Assembly (NCBI RefSeq): GCF_023698535.1
Contig: NZ_JALJCL010000010.1
Location: 1 to 64,000 of the forward strand
DNA length: 64,000 bases
DNA from: Halorientalis regularis
GTDB lineage: Archaea; Halobacteriota; Halobacteria; Halobacteriales; Haloarculaceae
Direction of reading: 5' to 3'
The position numbers and the translations under genes are program-made. A model generated the notes under the pieces. The model had not been told where the DNA came from. It did not search any database and saw only the letters and a program-made list of their open reading frames with translations. Shown here piece by piece: positions 40,703-49,443 of this stretch. Numbering within the stretch: position 1 is the stretch's first letter; the number at the start of each line of letters is the position of its first letter.

Positions 40703-42231
40703 TGATTCCACTCCAGACACAGAGTACGTTGCCCGACTGGGCGGCGCTGGCCCCGACACTCCTGCTCGGGCTGACCGCGCTCGCCCTGTTGCTCGTCGAC
40801 AGCATCGATCCGGACGACGACTCGCCGGGCCTGCTCGCCGGCGTCGCGACGCTGGGCTCGGTCCTGGCGATGGTCGTCACGGGCTGGTACCTGGTAGCCG
40901 GAACGGGCATGCCCCGGACCGGCGGCGCGATCGAGCTGTTCAACGGCCAGCTCGTCGTCGACGGGATGAGCCTGTTCTTCACGTTCATCTTCGCGAGCGT
41001 GACCGCGCTGGTGAGCGTCGCCAGTTACGACTACCTGGCCGACCGCGCCCACCAGGCGGAGTACTACGCGCTCGTCCTGCTCGCGGCGACCGGGATGACG
41101 CTGATGGCCTCGGCCAACGGCCTCGCGACGGCGTTCGTCGCGCTGGAACTGTCCAGTCTCCCGTCCTACGGCCTGGTCGCGTTCCTCAAGAACAACCGTG
41201 GGAGCGTCGAGGCGGGCCTGAAGTACTTCCTGATCGGCGCCGTCTCCTCGTCCGTGCTGGTCTACGGGATCAGCCTGGTGTACGCCACGACCGGCGTGAT
41301 GAAACTGCCCGCAATCGCGACGGCACTCGGAGGCGGCGTCGCGGGACAGGGGACGCTCGGCGTCCTCGGCGTGGGCATCCTGATGGTCGCGGGCGGCTTC
41401 GCGTTCAAGACCGCCTCCGTGCCCTTCCACTTCTGGGCCCCGGAGGCCTACGAGGGCGCACCCGCCCCAATCTCGGGGTTCCTCTCCTCGGCCTCGAAGG
41501 CCGCCGGGTTCGTGCTGGCGTTCCGCGTGTTCGTCACCGCGTTCCCGCTCGAAGTCGTCGCGGGCACCCTCGACTGGACGCTCGCCTTTACCGTGCTGGC
41601 GCTGGTGACGATGACGCTCGGGAACTTCGCCGCGGCCACCCAGGAGAACGTCAAGCGGATGCTGGCGTACTCCTCGATCGGCCACGCCGGCTACGCGCTG
41701 ATCGGCATCGCCATCGTGACCGGGACGGCCAACCAGGGCTACGCCCTGGGGGCCAGCATGCTCCACCTGTTCGTCTACGGGTTCATGAACACCGGCGCGT
41801 TCCTGTTCGTCGCCCTGGTCGAGTACTGGGGCGTCGGCCGGACCTTCGAGGACTACAACGGGCTGGCGAAGCAGGCACCGGTCGCCTGTTTCGCGATGAC
41901 GATCTTCCTGTTCAGCCTCGCGGGCCTGCCCATCGGGGGCGGCGCGCTCTCGAAGTGGGCGCTCCTGTCGGCGACGGCCAGCGCCGCCACGCTGAGTGCG
42001 TACCTGCTCGCGGCGGCGCTGATCGTCAACAGCGCACTGTCGCTGTTCTACTACTCCCGGGTCGTCAAGGCGATGTGGATCGAAGAGCCCGCAGGTGACT
42101 TCGAGGTCTCGTCGTACCCGACCGGCCTCTACGCGGCCGTCGTCGGTGCCGCCATCGTGACCTTCCTCCTGTTGCCGGCCTTCGGCGTCGTCTCCGGGAC
42201 GGCCTTCGACGCCGCGGCCGCGCTGTTCTGA
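40702..42231 (+). CDS. nuoN: Complex I subunit N (NuoN), last gene of the operon
   Basis: A 509-residue antiporter-like subunit with about 14 helices and the family motifs FVALELSSLPSYGLVAFLKN, SVPFHFWAPEAYEGAPAPIS and QENVKRMLAYSSIGHAGYAL. It completes the membrane arm (A, H, J, K, L, M, N). No NuoE, F or G gene follows: the next gene, 96 bases on, is unrelated. Confidence 0.95.
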   Translation: MIPLQTQSTLPDWAALAPTLLLGLTALALLLVDSIDPDDDSPGLLAGVATLGSVLAMVVTGWYLVAGTGMPRTGGAIELFNGQLVVDGMSLFFTFIFASVTALVSVASYDYLADRAHQAEYYALVLLAATGMTLMASANGLATAFVALELSSLPSYGLVAFLKNNRGSVEAGLKYFLIGAVSSSVLVYGISLVYATTGVMKLPAIATALGGGVAGQGTLGVLGVGILMVAGGFAFKTASVPFHFWAPEAYEGAPAPISGFLSSASKAAGFVLAFRVFVTAFPLEVVAGTLDWTLAFTVLALVTMTLGNFAAATQENVKRMLAYSSIGHAGYALIGIAIVTGTANQGYALGASMLHLFVYGFMNTGAFLFVALVEYWGVGRTFEDYNGLAKQAPVACFAMTIFLFSLAGLPIGGGALSKWALLSATASAATLSAYLLAAALIVNSALSLFYYSRVVKAMWIEEPAGDFEVSSYPTGLYAAVVGAAIVTFLLLPAFGVVSGTAFDAAAALF

Positions 42232-42327
42232 CGGCCGGGTCGATTTCCCCGTCGGTCTTCTTCTGCTCGCTACGGTCGCGTCGCCCGACCGACACCCTTT
42301 CCGTCCCCCGGTCCCTCGCTCCGGTCG

Positions 42328-43194
42328 ATGAAGTGGCGGTGTGAGCACTGTGGGAAGCCACACGAGCGCAACGATCCACCCTGTGGCAACTGTGGCCACA
42401 GCGAGTTCGAGAAGGCAGTCGTGCCCATGGCTCCCGAAGCCGACGACGAGGAGGCCGCGAAGACCTACGCCTGGATCTGCACGGAGTGTGGCAACGACCA
42501 CCCCAAGCACACGCCGCCCTGTGACCGGTGTGGGAACGCGAAACTCGAACGCCGGGAGTTGCGCTACGACGAGGACGAAATCGTCGAAGAAATGCTCGAG
42601 GACAGTTCCGACCGAACCCCGAGCGCCGACGTGAGCTATCTCGACGTCCTCGACGCCAAACTCGTCGTGCTCTTTCTCGGCGTAGCCGCGCTGGTGGCGT
42701 ACCTCGCACTCGGAGTCCTGGGTATCGTCCAGATTCCAGGAATCTCTCCGGCTTCACCGGTGCCCGGGAACGCCACCGCTACGGACGGACTGGTGTTCGC
42801 CGACGTGGAGTCGGCCTACGTCGAGGAGTTGAACGCGCGCCGGTCCGCCGATGGATTCGCGAATCTGACCGCCGACGAGAACCTGGCCTCGGCGGCGACG
42901 TACATCAACCAGCAGGTGGTGCGGGCACAGTACACCGACGAACGCCCGACCGTCGACGAGTCAGAAGTTGGGTCCCGGCTCGGCGACGACTGCGCGGGCG
43001 GGTACGCGCCCGCGACGTACTCCTACGACCTGAACCGGGCGAGCGACACGCCCACGGAGCGCGAACTGGCGCGGCGGCTGGTGGCGAGTTACGACCAGAC
43101 CAGCTCCTTCGAGGACGCATCGGAAGAATCGATCGGCGTCGACCTCCACGCCGGGCCGGACGGCGTCCTCTACGTGACGCGGATCGTCTGTTAG
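42328..43194 (+). CDS. Zinc-ribbon membrane protein with CAP-like extracellular domain
   Basis: A 288-residue protein. The N-terminal cytosolic part has two zinc ribbons: Cys5/8/19/22 and Cys51/54/65/68, each C-x2-C-x10-C-x2-C. Then comes an acidic linker, one membrane helix at about 112-134, and a C-terminal domain of about 140 residues ([35 protein letters not shown]) that resembles the CAP/SCP (PR-1) fold. Zn ribbons inside and a CAP-like module outside would make a transmembrane link. No close functional match is recalled. The stop codon overlaps the rpoL stop by 4 bases. Confidence 0.65.
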   Translation: MKWRCEHCGKPHERNDPPCGNCGHSEFEKAVVPMAPEADDEEAAKTYAWICTECGNDHPKHTPPCDRCGNAKLERRELRYDEDEIVEEMLEDSSDRTPSADVSYLDVLDAKLVVLFLGVAALVAYLALGVLGIVQIPGISPASPVPGNATATDGLVFADVESAYVEELNARRSADGFANLTADENLASAATYINQQVVRAQYTDERPTVDESEVGSRLGDDCAGGYAPATYSYDLNRASDTPTERELARRLVASYDQTSSFEDASEESIGVDLHAGPDGVLYVTRIVC

Positions 43195-43475
43195 GCCGCC
43201 GCCTCGTAGGCCGACCGGAAGTCGTCGGCTTTCTCCATGACGCGTTCGGCACCGGCTTCGAGCGCGTCGAGTGCGTCGATGTCTTCCTTGGTTTTGACCG
43301 TCAGAATCGGCTCGGTCTGGCCACCGGACTGTTCGGGGTTCACGTCGTACGTCGCGGCCTCGACGCCGTCCGATTCCAGCAGTGCGCCTTTCAGAACGTT
43401 CATGAAGGTGTGATCCTCGCCCGCGATCTCGATAGAGAGTTCGGTGTCGGTCTTCTCGATGACCCGCAGTTCCAT
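43191..43475 (-). CDS. rpoL: RNA polymerase subunit Rpo11 (RpoL)
   Basis: A 94-residue subunit of archaeal RNA polymerase that pairs with Rpo3 (RpoD) as the counterpart of the bacterial alpha N-terminal dimer and eukaryotic AC19/RPB11. The sequence [20 protein letters not shown] with [12 protein letters not shown] is diagnostic. The ATG at 43475 is the normal start; a longer reading adds 14 residues without support. It converges on the zinc-ribbon gene. Confidence 0.93.
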   Translation of the reverse strand: MELRVIEKTDTELSIEIAGEDHTFMNVLKGALLESDGVEAATYDVNPEQSGGQTEPILTVKTKEDIDALDALEAGAERVMEKADDFRSAYEAAA

Positions 43476-43606
43476 GGTCTCCCGTCCACACTTGGCGGCA
43501 TTGAAGCTTACGAACACGGGATGCGGTCTCGGGGATTCGGTGCCCGTTCCGGCCGGATCGACCCCCGGCTCACCGGGTCACGTCCGGCGGGCCGCGTTTT
43601 CCCCGC

Positions 43607-43615
43607 AAAGTATTA
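43607..43615 (+). promoter_or_regulatory. TATA-like element before the 851-residue protein
   Basis: AAAGTATTA is centred about 31 bases before the ATG at 43642 and is divergent from rpoL. Confidence 0.4.
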
Positions 43616-43641
43616 GGACCGCATGGGACTTGTGTGAGGTA

Positions 43642-46197
43642 ATGACGACACGCGCGGTCGAGCAGGTCGACGACTGGGACTCCCGCCCGTTCTCCGGCGG
43701 GTACCGCGGCCTGCACGACCTGGCTGACGACGACTTCTCCGGTATCGTCGCGGCGGGACCGACGCGACTCTGCATGACCTCCGGCCGGGTAATCGGTATC
43801 CTCGACGGCACCATCGAGGACTTCGAGGACGCGGAGGGGACCGCCTACCAGGCCCCCTCCCCGGCACTGCCGCTGCTCTCGGTCATGCAGGAGCGCAGCG
43901 ACGAGGTCCGCGCCCAGTACTACACCGAGGAGACGAGCATCGAGGAAGTCGACCGGACGCTCACGCAGGGGAACTTCACGGGCTACGTCGAACTGTCCGA
44001 GAACGTCCTCAGCGGGGACTACTATCTGGTCTACCACCAGGGCCGCTCGATGAGCGTCGCCTGGGTCGGCGCGAGCGAAAAGCTCCTGATCGACGACGAG
44101 GCCTTCGACCAAGCCGACGATGAGGTCGGCATCTACGAGGTGCGACCCGTCGACATCGAGGTCGTCGAGCTCCCGGAACCCACCGAGCCCGCGAGCGGCG
44201 GATCGGCGACGGAGGCCGATGCGGCAACTGCGGCGGCGACCGACGCCGACACCGAGTCCGAGGCTGCCAGTGCGGAACCGGCCGCCGACGAGCCGGCCGA
44301 GTCGGACGCCCCGGCCGACCCGTCGACAGCCGACGACGACACCGGCGAGGCGAAGATCGACGAGACGGAGCCGGCTGCCGACGACGCCGAAGAGACGAGC
44401 GCGCCGCCGGCCGAGGGGTCCGAACCCGCGCGAGCGGAGGCGGACACGGAGACAGAGGCGGACACGTCGAACCCGTCCGCGTCCGAACCCACGCAGGAGT
44501 CGGCCGAGACGCGGGAACAGGGACGCGACGGCACGGCCAGCGGTGGCACGGCGGGGGCGGCCGCGCGTGACGAACGTACCCGGGACGGAGAGCAGACGCG
44601 CGACGGACCCGACCGGCAGCAGTCCAGCGGCACGCGACGTGAGAGCCAGCGTACCGAGTCCACGGGGACGGAGCAACAGCGAGAGCGGTCCGACCGCGGG
44701 GCGTCCTCCCGGAGCGGTGAGACACAGCCCCGACAACAGCGGTCGGGCACGCAAGAGCCGACGCCGAGAGACACGCAACGCGATACCGGATCGCGGAGTG
44801 CCGGGACCACTGGGAGCGCGAACGGACCGCGGGCGGGGGCAGGCGAGTCCGGCCGAAGTCGACAGAAGGGACAGCAGAGCAGTACCGGCAGCGTAGGCGA
44901 ACTGGAGACTCGATCCATCCCGTCGCTGGATCCCGACCGGACGAGCGAGCCCGACGACGGGAACGGGCAACAGGGGCCGACGACCGGGAACGGGCCGACG
45001 GCGGCCGCCGAATCGACCGCGCGTTCGGAGCCCGACCCCGGGCCCGCAGGGAATCCTGACAACGAGCCTCGCCGCGGATCGGGAGCAGCGGGTCAGGGAC
45101 CCGAGCCGGCGTCGCGGCAGGGGACGCCACAACGCGAGCGCGAGCGGGGCCAGCCCGAGCGGCCGGGGGCGGAGGGTCAACAGGGCGAACCACACCGGGA
45201 ACCGGCCGAAACGGAGCCGGACCCGGAACCCGACGGCCCTGGGTCGGCCGAGATCGACGAACTGGAGGCGGAACTGGAGGCCCGGGAGGAAGAGATCGAC
45301 GAACTCGAATCGGAACTGGCGGCGGTCGAGGACGAGCGCGACGAGCTGGAGGCGGAACGCGACGAGCTGGCGGCCGAGCGTGACGAACTCCGCGAGCGGG
45401 TCGAACAGCTCGAACAGCGGATCGACGAACTCCGAACCGAGGAGGGTGGGGAGTCGGTCGCAGACCGGGAGCGGCTCAGCCCGGCCGAGGCCATCGAGGG
45501 GACGAATCTCTTCGTCCGGTACGCCTCGAAGGGCGACGCGACGCTCGAAGCGGCCCACGCCGGGAACGCCGAGGCTGGTGCGGTCAACGACAACATGCAG
45601 ATCCAGTTCCACACCCAGTTCGAGGCCGACGACGTGGCCGTCAACGGGGAGCCGTTCGCGGCCCACCTCACGGACACGATCCAGTACAGCTTCGTCGAGT
45701 GGGTCGTGCGGGTCCTGCCCTACGAGATCCGCGACACCGGCCACCAGGAGGCGCTCGGGCCGCTGTACGACGCGCTCCCGAAGATCGACCGGGCGGAGCT
45801 GAACGGCGCCATCACCGTCCAGTACCAGGACGACGGCGAGGAACACCGCAGTCAGGAGAGCTTCGACGTGGTGTTGCGCGACCGGATGGGGAACCCGCTG
45901 ATCGTCGCGAACATGAACGAGTCCCGCCAGCCCGCGAGTCAGAGCATGATGGAGGGGCTGATCACGGCGTCACAGCGGGTCGGCGAGTCCAAGGAGTCAC
46001 TGGCCGGTGCCTTCCTCGTCACGTCGAGTTTCTTCGAGCCCGAAGCTATGGAGGCGGCCTCGGACGCGACGGGAAGCGGCCTGCTCAGCCGTGACAAACG
46101 CGAGAGCTTCGTGAAGCTCTCTCGAAAAGACGGCTTCCACCTCTGTCTGGTGGAAGCGCGCGAGGAGAATTTCAACCTCTCCGTGCCCGAGATCTGA
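43642..46197 (+). CDS. Large protein with disordered centre, coiled coil and conserved end domains
   Basis: An 851-residue cytosolic protein I cannot assign to a function. Residues 1-180 form a compact domain (FSGIVAAGPTRLCMTSGRVI; FTGYVELSENVLSGDYYLVY) with an internal repeat-like pattern resembling DUF4388-type modules. About 180-290 is acidic and disordered; 290-430 is rich in Arg, Gln, Ser, Thr and Gly, which is unusual for a haloarchaeon; 530-615 is a coiled coil (DELEAERDELAAERDELRER). The last 235 residues form a second domain with SFDVVLRDRMGNPLIVANMN, which recalls the beta-hairpin of PD-(D/E)XK nuclease folds, but I see no firm catalytic set. The start at 43642 removes an unlikely extension. 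Confidence 0.65.
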   Translation: MTTRAVEQVDDWDSRPFSGGYRGLHDLADDDFSGIVAAGPTRLCMTSGRVIGILDGTIEDFEDAEGTAYQAPSPALPLLSVMQERSDEVRAQYYTEETSIEEVDRTLTQGNFTGYVELSENVLSGDYYLVYHQGRSMSVAWVGASEKLLIDDEAFDQADDEVGIYEVRPVDIEVVELPEPTEPASGGSATEADAATAAATDADTESEAASAEPAADEPAESDAPADPSTADDDTGEAKIDETEPAADDAEETSAPPAEGSEPARAEADTETEADTSNPSASEPTQESAETREQGRDGTASGGTAGAAARDERTRDGEQTRDGPDRQQSSGTRRESQRTESTGTEQQRERSDRGASSRSGETQPRQQRSGTQEPTPRDTQRDTGSRSAGTTGSANGPRAGAGESGRSRQKGQQSSTGSVGELETRSIPSLDPDRTSEPDDGNGQQGPTTGNGPTAAAESTARSEPDPGPAGNPDNEPRRGSGAAGQGPEPASRQGTPQRERERGQPERPGAEGQQGEPHREPAETEPDPEPDGPGSAEIDELEAELEAREEEIDELESELAAVEDERDELEAERDELAAERDELRERVEQLEQRIDELRTEEGGESVADRERLSPAEAIEGTNLFVRYASKGDATLEAAHAGNAEAGAVNDNMQIQFHTQFEADDVAVNGEPFAAHLTDTIQYSFVEWVVRVLPYEIRDTGHQEALGPLYDALPKIDRAELNGAITVQYQDDGEEHRSQESFDVVLRDRMGNPLIVANMNESRQPASQSMMEGLITASQRVGESKESLAGAFLVTSSFFEPEAMEAASDATGSGLLSRDKRESFVKLSRKDGFHLCLVEAREENFNLSVPEI

Positions 46198-46205
46198 GAG
46201 AACGG

Positions 46206-46511
46206 TTAATTTTCGATTTCGGCGACGTCTTCGATCTTCATATCGTCGAGTTTCTCGATGATGTGATCGATCTTCTCGTCGAGATCGTCGACGAATTCGG
46301 AGGTCTGTTCGGTCGTGATAGCGCCCTGACTCGAGGGTTCGATGAGGTTCTCCTCCTCGAGGACGCGCAGCGAGTACCGAACCTTGTGATGTGGGTAGCC
46401 GGTCTCGTTCGACATCTTGACGATGCCGATCGGCTCGTTCTCGATGACCATCCGGAGGACCTGCAGATGGCGCTCGAGCATATCTACTTCCTTCTCAAGC
46501 CTGTCTATCAT
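46206..46511 (-). CDS. Small winged-helix transcriptional regulator
   Basis: A 101-residue protein. An N-terminal helix (MIDRLEKEVDMLERHLQVLR) leads into a winged helix-turn-helix (GIVKMSNETGYPHHKVRYSL, VLEEENLIEP) and ends in a second helix of heptad character (DDLDEKIDHIIEKLDDMK), typical for dimeric regulators. The target is unknown. A TATA-like element at 46538-46545 and the palindrome GTTAAC just upstream of the ATG might allow self-control. It is convergent with the 851-residue protein and divergent from purA. Confidence 0.8.
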   Translation of the reverse strand: MIDRLEKEVDMLERHLQVLRMVIENEPIGIVKMSNETGYPHHKVRYSLRVLEEENLIEPSSQGAITTEQTSEFVDDLDEKIDHIIEKLDDMKIEDVAEIEN

Positions 46512-46537
46512 GGCAATTGTTAACTTGTGTTCGCAGG

Positions 46538-46545
46538 CTTTAAAG
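46538..46545 (-). promoter_or_regulatory. TATA box of the small HTH gene
   Basis: CTTTAAAG is palindromic and centred about 30 bases before the ATG at 46511. The palindromes GTTAAC and CAATTG lie between it and the start codon and could serve as an operator. Confidence 0.45.
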
Positions 46546-46693
46546 ATTGCTGTCCGGCATACTTAAAAAGCGGCCTCAAATTACGTGTTCGACGGGTGCC
46601 GGTTTAAATCTTTGTATGATACCACACGGCACAGGCCGCCCGAGCGGGCGGCGCTGTGCGCGTGCAGTGGACGGTTGCGAGGGGACCGTAACC

Positions 46694-46700
46694 TGTTTAT
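46694..46700 (+). promoter_or_regulatory. TATA box of purA
   Basis: TGTTTAT is centred 27 bases before the purA ATG at 46724 and predicts a leaderless transcript. Further AT-rich elements at 46560-46570 and 46603-46611 are alternatives. Confidence 0.45.
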
Positions 46701-46723
46701 CGGGATGGGCAGAAACCCCGGTG

Positions 46724-48100
46724 ATGACCGTAACTATCGTTGGGTCCCAGCTGGGCGACGAGGGCAAAGGCGGCATCGTCGACCTGTACGGCGACGCCGC
46801 CGACGTCGTCGTCCGCTACCAGGGTGGCGACAACGCCGGTCACACCGTCGTCGAAGGGGACGAGGAGTACAAACTGTCGCTCGTCCCGAGCGGAGCCGTC
46901 CGCGGCAAGGTCGGCGTTCTCGGCAACGGCTGTGTCGTCAACCCGCGGACGCTGTTCGACGAACTCGACGCGCTCCGGGACCGTGGACTGGATCCCGACG
47001 TGCGGGTCGCACGACGCGCACACGTTATTCTCCCCTATCACAGGGTTCTGGACGGTATCGAGGAGGAGGCAAAGAGCGAGACCGACGACGAGGTTGGCAC
47101 CACAGGTCGGGGCATCGGCCCCACCTACGAGGACAAGGCCGGCCGCCGGGGCGTCCGCGTGGGCGACCTGCTCGACCCCGAGGTCCTCCGTGACCGACTG
47201 GAGTACGTCGTCCCGCAGAAACGGGCCATCGTCGAGGACGTGTACGGCCTCGACGTGGCGGATCTCGACGACCCCGACGCGCTCGACGTGGACGCGCTGT
47301 ACGAGGAGTTCCGGGAGTTCGGTCGCCGACTGGCGGACGAGGGCATGACCGTCAACGCGGGCGAGTTCCTCGCCAGCGCCATCGACGACGGCCAGAACGT
47401 CATCCTCGAGGGTGCCCAGGGGACGATCATCGACATCGACCACGGCAACTACCCCTTCGTCACCTCTTCGAACCCCACCGCGGGTGGGGCCTGCACCGGG
47501 ACCGGCCTCTCCCCGGGCGTCGTCGGTGACGGCGAAGTCGTCGGCATCGTCAAGGCCTACCTGACCCGCGTCGGGAGTGGTCCGATGCCGACCGAACTCG
47601 GCGGCGTCGAGGGCGACACGCCGGGCTACGACGAACAGGGTGAAGGTGAAAACGAGGAACTGGCCACCTACATCCGCGAGGAGGGTGACGAGTACGGCAC
47701 CGTCACCGGCCGTCCGCGCCGGGTCGGCTGGCTCGACATGCCGATGCTCCGCCACGCGACCCGCGCGAGCGGGTTCACCGGCCTCGCGGTCAACCACGTC
47801 GACACCCTCGCCGGCCTCGACGAGTTGCAGGTCGGCCACACCTACGACCTGGACGGCGAGACCCTGGAGACGATGCCGGCTACCACCGAGCAGTGGGCCG
47901 ACTGCGAGGTGACCCGCCGGACCTTCGAGGGCTGGCCCGAACAGGACTGGGGCGCGGTTGCGAGCGACGGATACGAAGCGCTCCACGAGAACGCGCGGGC
48001 GTACCTCGACTACCTCAGCGACGAACTCGACACGCCGATCTACGCGGTTGGCGTCGGCCCGGGCCGTTCCCAGACCATCGTCCGGGAACGGCCGTTCTAG
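46724..48100 (+). CDS. purA: Adenylosuccinate synthase
   Basis: A 458-residue enzyme that joins IMP and aspartate with GTP to give adenylosuccinate, the first step from IMP to AMP. It has the P-loop-like IVGSQLGDEGKGGIVD with the catalytic Asp, RYQGGDNAGHTVV with the catalytic His, GTTGRGIGPTYEDKAGR, and EGAQGTIIDIDHGNYPFVTS. The last Lys of the usual GDEGKGK is Gly here. An upstream in-frame extension is rejected because ATG at 46724 begins the family's conserved first strand and fits the TATA spacing. Confidence 0.95.
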   Translation: MTVTIVGSQLGDEGKGGIVDLYGDAADVVVRYQGGDNAGHTVVEGDEEYKLSLVPSGAVRGKVGVLGNGCVVNPRTLFDELDALRDRGLDPDVRVARRAHVILPYHRVLDGIEEEAKSETDDEVGTTGRGIGPTYEDKAGRRGVRVGDLLDPEVLRDRLEYVVPQKRAIVEDVYGLDVADLDDPDALDVDALYEEFREFGRRLADEGMTVNAGEFLASAIDDGQNVILEGAQGTIIDIDHGNYPFVTSSNPTAGGACTGTGLSPGVVGDGEVVGIVKAYLTRVGSGPMPTELGGVEGDTPGYDEQGEGENEELATYIREEGDEYGTVTGRPRRVGWLDMPMLRHATRASGFTGLAVNHVDTLAGLDELQVGHTYDLDGETLETMPATTEQWADCEVTRRTFEGWPEQDWGAVASDGYEALHENARAYLDYLSDELDTPIYAVGVGPGRSQTIVRERPF

Positions 48101-48104
48101 ACTT

Positions 48105-48467
48105 TCAACGACGGAGAACGTCGTCTTCAGGTCCCCGCACTGCTGCGATCACCTCGGCAGCGTCGCCGTCGTCGACCCCGCAGGTGTCCAGACTCGCACG
48201 CAGATGTGCGACGACGGTCTCGAAGTCGTCCCGCGTCAGCCCGAGGTCGCGGTGGACCGCGCGCGTGGTCTCGCCGCTGTACTCCGCGGGACCGCCGGCG
48301 ACCCGACTGATGAACAGCGTCTGGTGCTGGCGCTGGCGTTCCATGTCGACATCCCCGAAGAACGGTTGCATCCCCTCGTCGTCGAGCAGCCGGTCGTAGA
48401 ACTCGTCGACGACGGTCTCGATCCCGTCGGCACCACCCAGTCTATCGTAGAGGGTCGTTGCCTCCAT
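48105..48467 (-). CDS. glbN: Group I truncated hemoglobin
   Basis: A 120-residue 2-over-2 globin. It starts with ATTLYDRLGGADGIETVVDE, has the B-helix Tyr near residue 24 (FYDRLL), MQPFFGDVDM in the CD region, and the proximal heme His at 72 (AVHRDLGLT). Such proteins bind O2 and detoxify nitric oxide or act in O2 handling. It converges with purA with four bases between stop codons. Monocistronic. Confidence 0.9.
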   Translation of the reverse strand: MEATTLYDRLGGADGIETVVDEFYDRLLDDEGMQPFFGDVDMERQRQHQTLFISRVAGGPAEYSGETTRAVHRDLGLTRDDFETVVAHLRASLDTCGVDDGDAAEVIAAVRGPEDDVLRR

Positions 48468-48593
48468 CTCCGGGGCGGACGGTGGACCGGTGAAACGAGT
48501 GCCGTAAACAGGGCGTAACAGGCGTGTGCGTTGCGAATACGTTCGGGGTGAGTGTATCCGTGTCGACCGGGCACGGCGTGGGTCGGTTCGGCA

Positions 48594-48601
48594 CGTTTTT
48601 G
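48594..48601 (+). promoter_or_regulatory. T-rich promoter element of the Trm112-like gene
   Basis: CGTTTTTG is centred 28 bases before the ATG at 48626, fitting a leaderless start. Confidence 0.4.
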
Positions 48602-48625
48602 CCTCGGCCGGCCGGAGATGTGCGT

Positions 48626-48820
48626 ATGCGCGAGGACCTGATGGACATCATCTGCTGTCCACTCGACAAACACGAACTCGACCTGGAGGTCATCCGCCGG
48701 AACGACGAGGAGATCATGGAGGGGCGACTGGTCTGTACCGAGTGTGGCGAAGAGTATCCCATCGAGGACGGGATTCCGAACCTCCTGCCGCCGGACATGC
48801 GCGAGGAGTCACCGGCGTAG
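48626..48820 (+). CDS. Trm112-family small zinc protein
   Basis: A 64-residue protein: MREDLMDIICCPLDKHELDL, then LVCTECGEEYPIEDGIPNLL. This is the Trm112 zinc-finger fold, in which Cys10/11 and Cys37/40 lie where the metal is bound. Archaeal Trm112 activates several SAM-dependent methyltransferases for tRNA, rRNA and release factor. The length and the closing YPI-x-DGIPNLLP sequence are typical. Confidence 0.85.
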   Translation: MREDLMDIICCPLDKHELDLEVIRRNDEEIMEGRLVCTECGEEYPIEDGIPNLLPPDMREESPA

Positions 48821-48825
48821 ACTGA

Positions 48826-48834
48826 ACCTTTTTC
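48826..48834 (+). promoter_or_regulatory. T-rich promoter element before the gene at 48859
   Basis: ACCTTTTTC is centred about 29 bases before the GTG at 48859. The T-run could equally end the Trm112-like transcript. Confidence 0.35.
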
Positions 48835-48858
48835 CCCCCGCCACGCGCAGGTGGCGGT

Positions 48859-49443
48859 GTGCCCGACGAGTTACCCGTCGACGTGAACCGCCGGGAGCGC
48901 AACTCCCTGAACGTCCCGGCGTCCATCGAGACCGACGACTCGTTCGTCATCAGGGTCCGGAATCACGGGAACGCAGGCCGGGTCCACGTCCACCTCGACG
49001 AGGACCTCTCGGCGGTCGCCTCGCTTGAGGATACCAACTACTACGTCGAGGCACAGAGTACAGCGGCGATTCCGGTGAGCGTCGACGAACACGGTGTCGT
49101 CCACGGCAAGATCAAGCTCTCGGCGGGGTACGGCGCGACGACGCGGTGGGTCGACGTGAAGCTGACCGAACCCGACGACACCGGAAGCGTCGAAGTCGAC
49201 GAGAGCCTCGCGGAACCCGGCGGCGGCGAGCGCGAGACGACGGACGAGGAGAGCAGCACTGACGGGGCCACACCCGGTTCGACACTCGCGGACCGTCCGG
49301 CGTTGCCAGTGCTGGCCCTGGGCGCGCTTGCGGTCGCCGTCGCTATCGGCGCGGCGACTGCCTTCCAGAGCGGGTTGGTGGCCGCCGGTGCCGTCGCCGT
49401 GTTCGTTGCCGTCCTGCTGGCGGGCTACCTGCTCGTCCGCTAG
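48859..49443 (+). CDS. Membrane protein with N-terminal beta domain
   Basis: A 194-residue protein starting with GTG. The first 110 residues form a beta-rich domain without signal peptide (SFVIRVRNHGNAGRVHVHLD, IPVSVDEHGVVHGKIKLSAG) similar in pattern to Ig-like or DUF-type haloarchaeal modules. An acidic linker follows, and two membrane helices (about 147-167 and 170-193) close the protein, so the domain is likely cytosolic. Function unknown. Its stop lies in the CTAG at 49440-49443, which also holds the stop of the convergent gene. Confidence 0.65.
   Translation: MPDELPVDVNRRERNSLNVPASIETDDSFVIRVRNHGNAGRVHVHLDEDLSAVASLEDTNYYVEAQSTAAIPVSVDEHGVVHGKIKLSAGYGATTRWVDVKLTEPDDTGSVEVDESLAEPGGGERETTDEESSTDGATPGSTLADRPALPVLALGALAVAVAIGAATAFQSGLVAAGAVAVFVAVLLAGYLLVR

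Noticed and set aside
40639-42510. Minus-strand open frame of 623 codons
   Set aside because: Antisense to nuoN and the zinc-ribbon gene; no motif.
46724-48100. Loss-of-function call for PurA because of the changed Lys
   Set aside because: The catalytic Asp, His and the remaining loop are intact and the whole protein is full length, so an active enzyme is far more likely.
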